This document shows positions 1 through 9,435 of a stretch of DNA of 64,000 bases, piece after piece (within the stretch, counting starts at the first letter, position 1; each line of letters opens with the position of its first letter). A program made the position numbers and the translations under genes. The notes beneath the pieces were generated by a model. It made no database searches and was not told the DNA's origin. It saw nothing but the letters and a program-made list of their open reading frames with translations. The DNA is from Candidatus Peregrinibacteria bacterium GW2011_GWF2_43_17 (GTDB lineage: Bacteria > Patescibacteriota > Gracilibacteria > UBA1369 > UBA12470): positions 309,259 through 373,258 of the forward strand of contig LCFW01000002.1 in NCBI GenBank assembly GCA_000999315.1. Reading direction: 5' to 3'.

Positions 1-1862
1 CTTATTCCGTAAACCTCGCCGGGTCCTCTTAATTTAAGGTCTATTTCAGCCAAATCAAACCCGTTATGAGTACCTTCCAAGGCACTCAACCTGGCCATCC
101 CATCCGGGGTATATTTCGACGCCAATAAGAAGCAATAAGACTGTTTTTCGCCTCTACCGACTCGCCCTCTGAATTGATGCAATTGCGATAAACCAAACCT
201 TTCGGCACCTTCTATCATCATAATCGTGGCATTCGAAACATCCACTCCAACTTCGATAACCGAAGTTGAAACCAGCACGTCGGTTTTTCCGGACTTAAAT
301 TGAAACATGGCATCATCTTTTTCAGCAGAAGACATACGCCCATGCAAAAGACCAACCTTCAAGTTTTTAAAAGGTCCTTCCGATAATTTTTCGAATTCAA
401 CCTTTGCGGACTTAACCTCTTCGAGATAATCGGACTCCTCAACCAACGGACAAATAACGTAAACCTGATCGCCACCGTTTTTAACACGATCGTAAATCCA
501 TTTATAACAATCGGTTCGTTTATCCTCGGCGACAACTTTTGTAATAATTTTTTTCCTGGAAGGAGGCAATTCGTCAATAATCGAAACATCGAGATCGCCA
601 TAGAAAATCATAGCCAACGTCCTAGGAATCGGTGTCGCAGTCATAGACAACAGGTGTGGGAATCCATGATTCGCCAATTTCCGCCTCTGTTCAACACCGA
701 ATCTATGTTGTTCGTCAACTATCGCAAGCCCCAGTTTTTTAAATTTCACTTTGTCTTGTATCAAAGCGTGAGTCCCTATTACCACATCAACCTTTCCCCC
801 GAATATTTTGGAATAAATTTCATCCTTCTCCCCTACCGATCCGGTTAAAATTTCGGTACTAATGGAGACTTTGTCAAACAACTCGCGTAATTTCGAGAAA
901 TGTTGTTTTGCCAAAACCTCGGTTGGAACCATGAAAGCCACTTGATAACCCGATTTAACAACATTCAAAGCCGCCAAAGCCGCAACGATGGTCTTTCCGG
1001 AGCCGACATCCCCTTGAAGTAATCTCAACATTGGCACTCCCCCACCCATATCGTTAAGCATCTCTATCAAACTTCGTCGTTGCGCTTTTGTAAGAGAAAA
1101 ACCAAGATCCTCAACAAATTTTTTCATCGCCTCGTCAGCCCTTTCAATTACAAAACCGGAAGAGAACTTCTTGAAAGCGCGTCTGATTTTCAAAGCTTTC
1201 AACTGCAAAGAAAAAACCTCGTTAAACGCCAACCTTTTTCTAGCCCTTACGAGATCTTTTTGGGAAGAAGGAAAATGCACATTTTTTATCGCAAATCCAA
1301 GCTCGCACAAATCCATCTCTTTTTTAACCCAATCGGGCAAAGTATCGGGAACCGAATCGGCATATTTCAACAATGGATAAATTTTATCTCGAATCCATTT
1401 CGAAATCAGCCCCTCCGTTTCATGATAAACAGGTACAATTCGAGCGGTATGCAGCACGTTTTCTGAAACCGCCTCAACTTTCGGACTGGCAAAAACACTA
1501 CGCCCTTTATCGTATTTGAGTTTGCCGGAAAAATAATACAACCCGCCAACTTTCAAAATTCTCTCAAGATATCCTTGGTTAAACCAAATCACGGCAACAC
1601 TGCCGGTACAGTCCGAAATGATTCCCTCCATAACGTGCATACCGTTTTTACTCTTCCTGCCATGCAGAGATTTCACTCTGCCTTTGATAACATTCAACTG
1701 ATCCAATTTCATATCCACAATAAGAACGGTATTCCGCTCATCCGTATAAGTACGAGGATAATAAGAAAGCAAATCAAAAATCGTCTTAACCCCCAAAGAA
1801 GACAAAAGGGAAATATGCTTTTTAGTGGTCCTTAAAACTTTATCAAGCTTGGTATCGAGCAT
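1..1862 (-). CDS. recG: ATP-dependent DNA helicase RecG, C-terminus cut by window edge
   Basis: Absent from the ORF track because it runs off the left edge; I translated it from the reverse strand. RecG is a monomeric superfamily 2 helicase that remodels stalled replication forks and Holliday junctions. About 620 codons are visible: the wedge/OB region first, then helicase motif I (GDVGSGKT), a DEQH box (VDEQHRFG), motif III (SMTATPIPRTL), and the late motifs running into QFRGRVGRG. The ATG is at 1862 and the frame is open to base 1. Family length is about 680-700 residues, so only the last part is missing. The upstream sensor gene ends 5 nt before this start, which suggests cotranscription. 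Confidence 0.95.
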   Translation of the reverse strand, partial: MLDTKLDKVLRTTKKHISLLSSLGVKTIFDLLSYYPRTYTDERNTVLIVDMKLDQLNVIKGRVKSLHGRKSKNGMHVMEGIISDCTGSVAVIWFNQGYLERILKVGGLYYFSGKLKYDKGRSVFASPKVEAVSENVLHTARIVPVYHETEGLISKWIRDKIYPLLKYADSVPDTLPDWVKKEMDLCELGFAIKNVHFPSSQKDLVRARKRLAFNEVFSLQLKALKIRRAFKKFSSGFVIERADEAMKKFVEDLGFSLTKAQRRSLIEMLNDMGGGVPMLRLLQGDVGSGKTIVAALAALNVVKSGYQVAFMVPTEVLAKQHFSKLRELFDKVSISTEILTGSVGEKDEIYSKIFGGKVDVVIGTHALIQDKVKFKKLGLAIVDEQHRFGVEQRRKLANHGFPHLLSMTATPIPRTLAMIFYGDLDVSIIDELPPSRKKIITKVVAEDKRTDCYKWIYDRVKNGGDQVYVICPLVEESDYLEEVKSAKVEFEKLSEGPFKNLKVGLLHGRMSSAEKDDAMFQFKSGKTDVLVSTSVIEVGVDVSNATIMMIEGAERFGLSQLHQFRGRVGRGEKQSYCFLLASKYTPDGMARLSALEGTHNGFDLAEIDLKLRGPGEVYGI

Positions 1863-1867
1863 AAAAA

Positions 1868-3622
1868 TTACACGTTTTCATTCTTGCCCGCTATCGCGGA
1901 AGCACCGATAACATTACCATTTGCATCTTTAATTGGCGAGATAGTCACATTGATATTTATCGCTTTTCCATCCGGAGTATTGTTGCTTTGTATTTCAATA
2001 CCGCTTACAACTTCACCGCGAGACACTCTTCTGAACAAATCCGGTCTATGAGTTCGTAAATCACGCGGAATAATGGCGAAAAGATCCCTACCGATAACAT
2101 CCGACGACTTATATCCGAACAACTCTTCCGCACCTTTATTCCACAGAAATATTTTTCGATCTTTATCAATGCCGGCGATCCCACAACCAGCAGAGGCTAT
2201 CAGGTTTTCCAAATATTGCTTCATCAACTCGATCTCTCTTTCCAAATTTACTCTCTTGGTAACATCGCGAAATACCCCTTCAACGCCTTTAACTTTGCCG
2301 CTCCGGTCCTTAAGTTCATTCGCGGTAACAGATACATATACCGGCGTACCATCTTTCTTTTTTAAGTTAACGATATAATCCTCCAGAAAACCTTTTTCCG
2401 GCAATTCGGAAAGGAAACTTTTTCTATCGAGAGGATTTACATACAAAGACAATATACTCATATCTGAAACCTCTTCGAAATCGAAATACCCAAGCATATT
2501 CAGAGCCGCTTTATTAAAAGCTTTTATTCTGCCATTCTCATCTGTCATATAAACTCCCATCTTCATCGAATCAAACAACTCCTTGTATTTTTCCTTAACG
2601 GCCTCCAGCTTGGCTTCGGCCTTCAAACTTTGATCAACATTATGCAAAAATCCCGTAATGCTTTCCAAATCCAAATCGGCATCATAAGACGCAGTACTGT
2701 TTAACTCGAAATAAGTGGATTCTCCGGATTTCGATTTGATACGAAACTTTAAACCCTTGGTTGAAGTTCTCTTATGCCGCTTCAATTCGATAAAAGAGTC
2801 TGAAACCGTCTTAAGATCTTCGGGAGATACAAACTCCGAGAAATGTTTGCCCAAAACTTCATTTTTCTCATATCCGAGCACGTCGTGAATAATCTCGTTT
2901 ATATGGGTGAACACCCCGTTTTTATCAATCGTATAAATAATATCCAACGCGTTCTCGAAAATATTTCTATATTTCTGTTCCGAAAGTCTCAATTCTTCAG
3001 TCTTACGCATAACTTCCTTCTCGAGCAGATCGTTCAAATGCACCACTTCGGTAGATTGCGTTTTTACAAGTTGTCCGGAAAACGCAAGATTGGAAACCGT
3101 ATTCGCAATAACACTTAAAAGTTCGGTAGTCGCATTCAATTTGTCTTCCGTGAAAAGAGGCACCGAAAGATACATCTCAAGAAGTTCGTCGAAATCCACT
3201 TTGTATTTATCGGCAAGTTCTTTACACCTGGCAATATCGGGGTTTGAAAGCCTGACTTGCCCACCTTTAAAATAAGCCGAAAGCTGACCGCTCACCATTA
3301 TCGGCACGCCAAATCCATATAGATCGGCATGACATTTGTAAATAAAAGGCTTATTGAAACTTACGCATTTATCAACACACTTAATCCCATCAGTATCGCA
3401 ACCGTTCAAGAACGGTACGAATTTCTTCATTTTCGAACAAAACATGGTCTCGTTACTTCTCTTGGTAATATATTCTCTGCTATGAACATCCACGATCACC
3501 AAAGATATACCGAGAGCATTCGCGAGATTGTCCTGCAACCTTTGAAGTGTACGCAAAGACACAAAATCCGTAAGGATAAACTTTTTATTATCTTTGTGCA
3601 TAAAATTTAAGGTCAATGGCAC
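1868..3622 (-). CDS. PocR-domain sensor with three PAS domains and no output domain
   Basis: The 584-residue protein has no signal peptide or membrane segment and looks cytosolic. Residues about 15-185 resemble the PocR ligand-binding domain, with the family's Cys spacing (CDTDG..C..C, then YKCHADLYGFGVPI). Three PAS domains follow at about 218-330, 345-450 and 470-580, with typical PAS starts such as YRNIFENALDIIYTIDKNG. No histidine kinase, GGDEF, HTH or other output domain follows the last PAS. It probably works by protein-protein contact, but the partner is unknown. The track's start is GTG at 3622; an in-frame ATG at 3601 is equally plausible because neither has a clear Shine-Dalgarno. 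Confidence 0.85.
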   Translation of the reverse strand: MPLTLNFMHKDNKKFILTDFVSLRTLQRLQDNLANALGISLVIVDVHSREYITKRSNETMFCSKMKKFVPFLNGCDTDGIKCVDKCVSFNKPFIYKCHADLYGFGVPIMVSGQLSAYFKGGQVRLSNPDIARCKELADKYKVDFDELLEMYLSVPLFTEDKLNATTELLSVIANTVSNLAFSGQLVKTQSTEVVHLNDLLEKEVMRKTEELRLSEQKYRNIFENALDIIYTIDKNGVFTHINEIIHDVLGYEKNEVLGKHFSEFVSPEDLKTVSDSFIELKRHKRTSTKGLKFRIKSKSGESTYFELNSTASYDADLDLESITGFLHNVDQSLKAEAKLEAVKEKYKELFDSMKMGVYMTDENGRIKAFNKAALNMLGYFDFEEVSDMSILSLYVNPLDRKSFLSELPEKGFLEDYIVNLKKKDGTPVYVSVTANELKDRSGKVKGVEGVFRDVTKRVNLEREIELMKQYLENLIASAGCGIAGIDKDRKIFLWNKGAEELFGYKSSDVIGRDLFAIIPRDLRTHRPDLFRRVSRGEVVSGIEIQSNNTPDGKAININVTISPIKDANGNVIGASAIAGKNENV

Positions 3623-3639
3623 TCCGAATTATTACGCCA

Positions 3640-4833
3640 TTATTTAGATTTGGCAATAAGGTATCTGCGTTTCCCGACTTGCAAAAGTACGCCTTTTTTA
3701 TTCAAATCTACATTCTTCTCGATAGAGGCAACTTTCTCAGAATCAACCTTCACCCCCCCTCCATCTATCATTCTACGCCCATCGCTCTTTGAAGATACCA
3801 GCTTCCCTTCAACCAAAAGATCTATGATATTCCAAGAATTTTTATCAAAAATCATCTCCGGGATTTCGTCGGGCAACTGTTTATTCCTGAAAACATTCAC
3901 GAACTCTTCTTCGGCACCTTTGGCGGCCTTTTCATCATGATACAAAGCAACAATTTCTCTCGCCAATTTCATTTTCAAATCTCTCGGATTCGCGCCTGAA
4001 TCAAACTGTTCTTTAAGACCCTTAAGATCACCGAGAGTTGCATTTGTAGTCAGCTCAAAATATCTCAAAATCAACCCGTCAGGGATAGACATAACTTTAC
4101 CATACATGGACTTAGGCTCCTCGTTAATTCCAATATAATTATCTTCCGACTTCCCCATTTTTTTCTTACCATCAAGCCCTTCCAAAATCGGTACCGTCAA
4201 AATGTTTTGCGGTTCTTGCCCGTAAGCCCTCTGCAAAACCCTCCCGGCAAGCAAATTGAACGTTTGATCGGTTCCTCCAAGCTCAACATCGGCTCTCAAA
4301 ACCACGGAATCATACCCTTGCATCAAAGGATACAAAAACTCATGCATCGAAATAGGCAATCCCGCCTTGATTCTATCCTGGAACATATCCCTTTCGAGCA
4401 TTTGCGCGACGGTAAAATTCGAAGCCAACTGCACCACATCTTTAAAAGATAAAGGCGAAAGCCAATCTGCATTCCACACAACCTCCACGTCTTTAACATT
4501 AATTAATTTCCCAACCTGTTCCAAATAATGTTCGGCATTCTTTTCAAGCTCCTTTTGCGTCTTCGGCTTCCTAGCCTCCATTTTGCCTGTAGGATCGCCT
4601 ATTTGACCCGTAAAATTGCCAAACAAAAGGATTATATGATGCCCAAGTTCTTGCAACTCTTTAAGTTTTTTAATCACGACCATATGACCCAAATGCAAAT
4701 CCGATCCCGAAGGATCTATTCCCAACTTAACACGTAACTTCTTCCCGGACTTAAGTTTCTTTTCAAACTCTTCTTTAACTATAACTTCAACCGTACCTTT
4801 ATTTAAGAAACTGAAAATTTTATCGTCATTCAT
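3640..4833 (-). CDS. tyrS: Tyrosyl-tRNA synthetase
   Basis: Class I aminoacyl-tRNA synthetase that charges tRNA-Tyr with tyrosine. The 397 residues carry the HIGH signature as HLGH (PSGSDLHLGHMVV), a KMSKS loop as KMGKSEDN, and a C-terminal S4-type RNA-binding domain (LLVEGKLVSSKSDGRRMIDGGGVKV). Length fits the TyrZ-like branch. The gene is divergent from rluD across an 84-base AT-rich gap. No T-box-like leader was seen. Confidence 0.96.
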   Translation of the reverse strand: MNDDKIFSFLNKGTVEVIVKEEFEKKLKSGKKLRVKLGIDPSGSDLHLGHMVVIKKLKELQELGHHIILLFGNFTGQIGDPTGKMEARKPKTQKELEKNAEHYLEQVGKLINVKDVEVVWNADWLSPLSFKDVVQLASNFTVAQMLERDMFQDRIKAGLPISMHEFLYPLMQGYDSVVLRADVELGGTDQTFNLLAGRVLQRAYGQEPQNILTVPILEGLDGKKKMGKSEDNYIGINEEPKSMYGKVMSIPDGLILRYFELTTNATLGDLKGLKEQFDSGANPRDLKMKLAREIVALYHDEKAAKGAEEEFVNVFRNKQLPDEIPEMIFDKNSWNIIDLLVEGKLVSSKSDGRRMIDGGGVKVDSEKVASIEKNVDLNKKGVLLQVGKRRYLIAKSK

Positions 4834-4880
4834 AATAAATATATAAATTATCGTTAAAAAAATACACTATCCGAAGAGTC

Positions 4881-4911
4881 CTGTCACTAGCGAGTATAGG
4901 TGTGATAGAAT
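4881..4911 (+). promoter_or_regulatory. Candidate rluD promoter, near-leaderless
   Basis: A -10-like TAGAAT (4906-4911) lies 7 nt before the rluD ATG at 4918, with a weak -35-like CTGTCA/TGTCAC 18-19 bp upstream. If used, transcription would start at or within a base or two of the start codon. Read by eye only. Confidence 0.45.
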
Positions 4912-4917
4912 CACATT

Positions 4918-5844
4918 ATGAAAAAAACAACAATAATCGCAGAAACAACATCCAGGGTAGACAAAATTCTTGCAGCTCAATGTCCGGATCTAACCAGACA
5001 AAAAGCCCAAAGAGCCATTGAAGAGGGTTTGGTCAAAATCAATGGCGTAACGACAATAAAATCCAACAAAACGGCAAACGAAGGTGCGAAAATCACTATA
5101 ACCATTTCTCCGGAAAAAGAGTCCACATTGCAACCTCAAGACATTCCACTTGATATAATCCATGAAGACAAAGATTATTTAATAATCAACAAGCAAGCCG
5201 GATTAGTGGTACATCCATCGCCGGGACACCCTGATCAAACCTTGGTAAATGCAATTCTTTATTACTTGAAAGGCAACAAATTGAGCCATGAAAAAGACCT
5301 GATAAGGCCCGGGATCGTTCACAGACTTGACCAAGACACATCGGGAATTTTAGTCATAGCTAAAAACGACAAAGCCCACCTACATCTCGCGAAACAAATG
5401 GAAGCACGCACAACGGAAAAGAAATACACGGTACTGGTAAAAGGAATCATCGATCACAAAGGCATTATAGAAGCGCCGATAGGCAGAAATCCCATACGCA
5501 GACAAGATATGTCAGTAAACAAAGAAGGCAAAGACGCGATCACCGAATTTTCACCATTAAAAGTATTCGCAAACAAAAACTGTACCCTTCTCGAGATAAC
5601 AATGAGAACAGGCAGAACCCACCAGATAAGAGTCCACTTGGCATCAATAGGTTATCCGGTAATAGGAGACACCAAATACGGTGACAAAAAGACCAACCAA
5701 TCTTTTGAATTACTTGGTTTACAAAGACAATTCTTACACGCATCACAAATTACATTCGTAAACACAAAAAACAAGAAGGTATGCTACAAAGCACCTCTAA
5801 CTAAAGAATTGGACGAAATGCTAACTACACTTTCTTCTTCTTAG
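4918..5844 (+). CDS. rluD: RluD-type 23S rRNA pseudouridine synthase
   Basis: RluA/RluD-family enzyme that isomerises uridines in 23S rRNA. An N-terminal S4 domain (residues about 10-65) precedes the catalytic domain. The signature GIVHRLDQDTSGILVIAKN contains the catalytic Asp, and the later RTGRTHQIRVHLASIGYPVIGD block is typical. Length (308) is normal. The start at 4918 follows a TAGAAT box so closely that the mRNA may be leaderless. The 3' end overlaps the convergent rplU by 20 bases. RluC/RluD subtype specificity cannot be settled from sequence alone. Confidence 0.93.
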   Translation: MKKTTIIAETTSRVDKILAAQCPDLTRQKAQRAIEEGLVKINGVTTIKSNKTANEGAKITITISPEKESTLQPQDIPLDIIHEDKDYLIINKQAGLVVHPSPGHPDQTLVNAILYYLKGNKLSHEKDLIRPGIVHRLDQDTSGILVIAKNDKAHLHLAKQMEARTTEKKYTVLVKGIIDHKGIIEAPIGRNPIRRQDMSVNKEGKDAITEFSPLKVFANKNCTLLEITMRTGRTHQIRVHLASIGYPVIGDTKYGDKKTNQSFELLGLQRQFLHASQITFVNTKNKKVCYKAPLTKELDEMLTTLSSS

Positions 5845-6226
5845 TGGCAACCCTCTTCGGCTTAGCTTCAACCACCACCTTTTCTTCTTCGGTAGCCTTA
5901 ACTTTGCCATTAACCTTCGTAATCTTCAAAACCTTAATCAACCAATATTTTTGTACATGACCCTGTGTTCTTTCGTACCTCTTCTTGGCCTTTTTCTTAT
6001 AAATCCTGAGTTTATCTCCTCTAACCTCATTCAAGATTTTGAGTTCAACAGTAGCTCCACTGATATAAGGCATGCCCAATTCAACATCGGATTCGCTCTT
6101 ACCCAAAAGAATAACGGTCTTACAAGTAAGGTTTTTACCCGGCTCTCCGGGAATTTTTTCTATCTGGAATTCGTCCTTTTCAGAGACCAAATATTGCCTT
6201 CCGGCCAATTCGATTACTGCAAACAT
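5825..6226 (-). CDS. rplU: 50S ribosomal protein L21 with basic C-terminal extension
   Basis: Ribosomal protein of the large subunit. The 133 residues start MFAVIELAGRQYLV, and the KKKAKKRYERTQGHVQKY stretch matches the L21 signature (KKRKNYRRKQGHRQ-type). The last ~30 residues form a Lys/Val-rich tail beyond the usual ~103 residues. L21 is normally followed by rpmA (L27) and often obgE. Here the neighbours are pth and obgE, with no rpmA between them. Confidence 0.94.
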   Translation of the reverse strand: MFAVIELAGRQYLVSEKDEFQIEKIPGEPGKNLTCKTVILLGKSESDVELGMPYISGATVELKILNEVRGDKLRIYKKKAKKRYERTQGHVQKYWLIKVLKITKVNGKVKATEEEKVVVEAKPKRVATKKKKV

Positions 6227-6280
6227 CGTATTTAATAGTTAATAGATAAGCAAAACACGGTTAAATTACTGATTTTCACC

Positions 6281-6814
6281 TTAAATTGCAAGCAAATCTT
6301 TCAACTTCAGAAAAGCCTCATCGAACGAAGCTCTCAATTTCGCCATTTCTTCAGGCGTAACCCTGCCCAAAACATATCCGCTCAAATCTTCCACCGGCAA
6401 ACCTGCGTTTATACCTATTCGAAGTCTCTTGAAATTCTCCGTTCCAAGACTTTCAACACAAGATTTCATGCCATTATGGGTGCCGGCACTCCCGTTCTCA
6501 CGATACCTGACAGTTCCAATCGGCAGATCGTAATCATCGTAAACCATAATGATATCCTCATCATTAATTTTATAAAAATTCTTGACCGCAAGAACAGCCT
6601 CCCCGGATTTATTCATATAGGTATCCGATTTTACCAAAATAACCTTATCGCCGTTCAAAACAGTCTCCGACAGATACGCACTCAGTTTTTTCTTCAATAA
6701 AAACTCGGGGAACTCCAACTCTTTCGCAACCTTCTCGACAAACATAAACCCGACATTATGCCGAGTTCTTTCATACTCTTCACCGGGATTGCCCAAACCG
6801 ATTATAACTTTCAT
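6281..6814 (-). CDS. pth: Peptidyl-tRNA hydrolase
   Basis: Releases peptides from peptidyl-tRNA that dropped off the ribosome. The N-terminal GLGNPGEEYERTRHNVGF contains the conserved Asn and catalytic His. The DDYDLPIGTVRYRENGSAGTHNG region is the second family signature. Length (177) is slightly short of the usual ~185-195. The start overlaps the obgE stop by four bases (ATGA), so translation is probably coupled. Confidence 0.95.
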   Translation of the reverse strand: MKVIIGLGNPGEEYERTRHNVGFMFVEKVAKELEFPEFLLKKKLSAYLSETVLNGDKVILVKSDTYMNKSGEAVLAVKNFYKINDEDIIMVYDDYDLPIGTVRYRENGSAGTHNGMKSCVESLGTENFKRLRIGINAGLPVEDLSGYVLGRVTPEEMAKLRASFDEAFLKLKDLLAI

Positions 6815-8178
6815 CCTTTAAATTCAAAAATTACTTCGCCTATCTTAACATAATCCCCCACCATAGCACCAAGCCCCTTAAGTTTTTTTATAACAAACAT
6901 CTTCTTCATAACATCATAAACACGCCTGATACCAGCCTCTTTATCAAAATCCGTCATATTGACTATCTGTTCAAGCCTTTTGCCTTTAGCCTTAAACAAC
7001 TTTCTTTTTGGCATAACCGCCGGCGACACAACCGACCCTGCAACAGGAACAGTCAATTTCCTGGCATCAATTTCATACATAAAAGAAACTTCGACACTTT
7101 TAGGATCAACCTGAAGATGAGGTCTATAAATCTTAACCGTATCCGTCTTCAAAATTTCCGACTTCTTCGACCTCTTGGAAATCCCTTTCCATATCTTGAA
7201 AACCAACTCTTTTACGCCTTTACCCGTAACTGCCGAAATCGCCAAAATTTTACCCTTCAACTCAGGATGCTTCTTCACCAAATCGGAAACCAGCATGTCC
7301 GAAAGCTCTTTGCCTATCAAATCTATTTTGTTGATAACAACTATATGCACCTTGGAAACAAGCTTAGAATCATAAAGCTCAAGTTCCCTCCTTAAAATCA
7401 CGTAATCTTTCAAAATATCATTAGAGCTGCAATCGAGCATATGTATCAAAATTCCACTTCTGGAAATATGCTTCAAAAAATCATCGCCAAGCCCTTTCCC
7501 TTCAGATGCACCTTCTATCAAACCCGGAATATCCGCCATCAAAAAAGATTGCCCTCGATCTCCACCAAATTGAGACAAATCCACAACTCCAAGATTGGGA
7601 ATCAGGGTCGTAAAAGGATAATCTGCAATCTTGGGTCTCGCATTTGAAACAACAGAAATCAAGGTTGATTTCCCACACGAAGGCAGCCCGATAATTCCAA
7701 CATCGGCAACCATCCTGAGTTCAAGTCTGACTTCTACTTTTTCACCATCCTCACCCATTTCGGAAAAATCCGGAGTTTGCCTTACAGACGAAGCAAAATG
7801 GGCGTTCCCATGCCCTCCCCTACCACCTTTCGCGATAACAAAACGCTCCCCATGCTGAACAAGATCCACAACAACTTCGTTCTCTTCATTATAAGCGACC
7901 GTCCCGACAGGAACTTTTAGCGACATATCTTCTCCTCTGGCACCGGTCATATTGTTTCTTCCACCCCTCTCGCCACGAGTCGCCTTGAAAGATTTTCTGG
8001 TTAAAAACTCAACCAAAGTATTTATATTCTCATCCGCAACCAAAATTATATCCCCGCCATCTCCACCGTCTCCGCCATCCGGTCCACCCTTCTGAACAAA
8101 TTTTTCTCTATGAAAATTAACGGCACCATCCCCACCTTTACCAGCCTCGAATTTCACTTTTACTTCATCGCAAAACAT
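6811..8178 (-). CDS. obgE: Obg-family GTPase (ribosome assembly)
   Basis: Essential GTPase of large-subunit maturation and stress response. Domain order is a glycine-rich Obg fold (residues 1-~158, GGDGGDGGDIILVAD), then a G domain with P-loop GLPSCGKST, G3 DIPGLIEGA and G4 NKID. A C-terminal OCT-like domain (about 350-455) ends the protein. The P-loop has Cys where most homologues have Asn/Ala-Gly. Length (455) is normal for OCT-bearing members. Upstream lies a terminator for the preceding gene, so obgE-pth probably starts its own transcript. Confidence 0.95.
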   Translation of the reverse strand: MFCDEVKVKFEAGKGGDGAVNFHREKFVQKGGPDGGDGGDGGDIILVADENINTLVEFLTRKSFKATRGERGGRNNMTGARGEDMSLKVPVGTVAYNEENEVVVDLVQHGERFVIAKGGRGGHGNAHFASSVRQTPDFSEMGEDGEKVEVRLELRMVADVGIIGLPSCGKSTLISVVSNARPKIADYPFTTLIPNLGVVDLSQFGGDRGQSFLMADIPGLIEGASEGKGLGDDFLKHISRSGILIHMLDCSSNDILKDYVILRRELELYDSKLVSKVHIVVINKIDLIGKELSDMLVSDLVKKHPELKGKILAISAVTGKGVKELVFKIWKGISKRSKKSEILKTDTVKIYRPHLQVDPKSVEVSFMYEIDARKLTVPVAGSVVSPAVMPKRKLFKAKGKRLEQIVNMTDFDKEAGIRRVYDVMKKMFVIKKLKGLGAMVGDYVKIGEVIFEFKG

Positions 8179-8189
8179 ATAAAAATCTT

Positions 8190-8228
8190 ATTTATAAAAA
8201 AGCGCGAACCATATTAACAGGTCCGCGC
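8190..8228 (-). terminator. Rho-independent terminator of the DsbA-like gene
   Basis: Reading the minus strand, a 9-bp stem (GCGCGGACC / GGTTCGCGC, one G-U pair) with a 9-nt loop is followed by six T. It sits directly after the DsbA-like stop codon and before obgE. Confidence 0.85.
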
Positions 8229-8250
8229 TCTCAGATAAAGGCATAACTAC

Positions 8251-8991
8251 CTATTTTGTCGCCTCTTCGTAAATTCTGGTCAGGATACTCTTGAAACCTT
8301 CCTGCATTTCACCATTTTGATCCGCATAATCTTCATAAGGCAAAGCTCCCATAACCTTCTCATCATTTATAAAGAATGAGGGAGTACCCATAACACCGGC
8401 GGCCCTGGCATCCGTCATATCGCTCTCCACCTCGTCATAATATGTACCATCCTCCAAGCAAGCATAAAAAGTATCGTAATCCACACCCAACTCTTTAGCA
8501 TAATCGGAAAAAAGCTCTTTTATCTCTCCGGTATACTCACTCCACTCGGTATATTTTTCAATCAACTTGGCCTGATAATCCCAATATGAAACGCTGTCAC
8601 TTGCACACTCGCCGGCTTCTGCGGCCAAATGAGCTTTATCATGAATCGGAAGAGGATAATCTCTGTAAACCAATTTAACCTTTCCCGTATCTATAAAATC
8701 AGCCTTGATTGAAGAGAAAGTTTCTGTTTCAAACCTCTGGCAATAAGGACATTCGTATTCGCTGAACACAATCATCGTAACCGGAGCGCTTTCATCCCCC
8801 ATTACAGGGTCGTCATCAACCGTAGGTAATTCGTAATTCTGATCTTGGGTATCCGCAGAAGGACCGGTAATATTCGTCTGTCCGGATGAGCCACCATCCA
8901 AAGAACTTATGCCTAACCCGACAAGTACGCCGATAAGCGCAAATGTGCTAAGCATCCACACGACTCCTCCCTGTTTGTTTTGGTTCTCCAT
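8251..8991 (-). CDS. Membrane-anchored DsbA-like thioredoxin-fold oxidoreductase
   Basis: Predicted extracytoplasmic disulfide oxidoreductase. One N-terminal membrane anchor (VVWMLSTFALIGVLVGLGI) is followed by a low-complexity linker and a DsbA/Tlp-type domain with the CXXC motif CPYC (FSEYECPYCQRFE). The cis-Pro loop is seen in GVMGTPSFFIND. The track opens at 9057, but the promoter at 9028-9057 would start transcription near 9021, downstream of that codon. I therefore chose the ATG at 8991 (246 aa). Its role is probably folding of secreted or pilus proteins, several of which here contain cysteines. Confidence 0.9.
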   Translation of the reverse strand: MENQNKQGGVVWMLSTFALIGVLVGLGISSLDGGSSGQTNITGPSADTQDQNYELPTVDDDPVMGDESAPVTMIVFSEYECPYCQRFETETFSSIKADFIDTGKVKLVYRDYPLPIHDKAHLAAEAGECASDSVSYWDYQAKLIEKYTEWSEYTGEIKELFSDYAKELGVDYDTFYACLEDGTYYDEVESDMTDARAAGVMGTPSFFINDEKVMGALPYEDYADQNGEMQEGFKSILTRIYEEATK

Positions 8992-9027
8992 TTTTGAAGT
9001 GGTTATAAAATTTTTTAAAAGGACCTT

Positions 9028-9057
9028 ATTGTATGATGATCTTGCAGAAATACACAA
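9028..9057 (-). promoter_or_regulatory. Promoter of the DsbA-like gene
   Basis: Minus-strand TTGTGT (-35, 9057-9052) and TACAAT (-10, 9033-9028) with an 18-bp spacer. Expected transcription start is near 9021, which gives a ~30-nt leader to the ATG at 8991 and rules out the track's earlier start. Confidence 0.6.
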
Positions 9058-9152
9058 GTAGAAATTTTGTTTTTATTGAATCCACAAATCAAGCTTAGCG
9101 AAACAGCTTAATATATGGACCGTTCGTCCCGCTAAGCGGGACTACCGGTCTG

Positions 9153-9237
9153 TGGTGCCGAAGGAGGGACTCGAACCCTCACTCCCGAAAGAACACGATT
9201 TTGAGTCGTGCGCGTCTACCAGTTCCGCCACTTCGGC
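9153..9237 (-). tRNA. tRNA-Leu (CAA)
   Basis: A class II tRNA with a long variable arm. The acceptor stem GCCGAAG pairs with CTTCGGC, the discriminator is A and CCA is encoded. The anticodon loop CTCAAAA gives anticodon CAA (reads UUG). A GTCCCGCTAAGCGGGAC palindrome lies just downstream, without a T-run. Confidence 0.95.
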
Positions 9238-9353
9238 ATTTTAAAAGAGCAAGCAAACCTATTTTACGCATTTTTTTTCTATTGCAAAGTCCAAATTTGT
9301 AATGTAAATTTTCGCCATCGGCATATTGTTGTTCAATATACCGTAAACGACGC

Positions 9354-9430
9354 GGAGCGGTAGTTCAGTTGGTTAGAACGCCACACTGTCACTGTGGAGG
9401 TCGCGGGTTCGAATCCCGTCCGTTCCGCCA
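9354..9430 (+). tRNA. tRNA-Asp (GTC)
   Basis: Seventy-seven bases including an encoded CCA. The acceptor GGAGCGG pairs with CCGTTCC with discriminator G, and the anticodon loop CTGTCAC gives GTC. The sequence is very close to the E. coli tRNA-Asp pattern. Confidence 0.97.
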
Positions 9431-9435
9431 CAAGC

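Noticed and set aside
1080-1835. Plus-strand ORFs at 1080-1466 and 1575-1835
   Set aside because: They are shadows of recG, which is missing from the track only because it runs off the edge.
9058-9152. Upstream extension of the DsbA-like gene (track start 9057)
   Set aside because: The promoter lies inside that extension and the signal-anchor follows the ATG at 8991.
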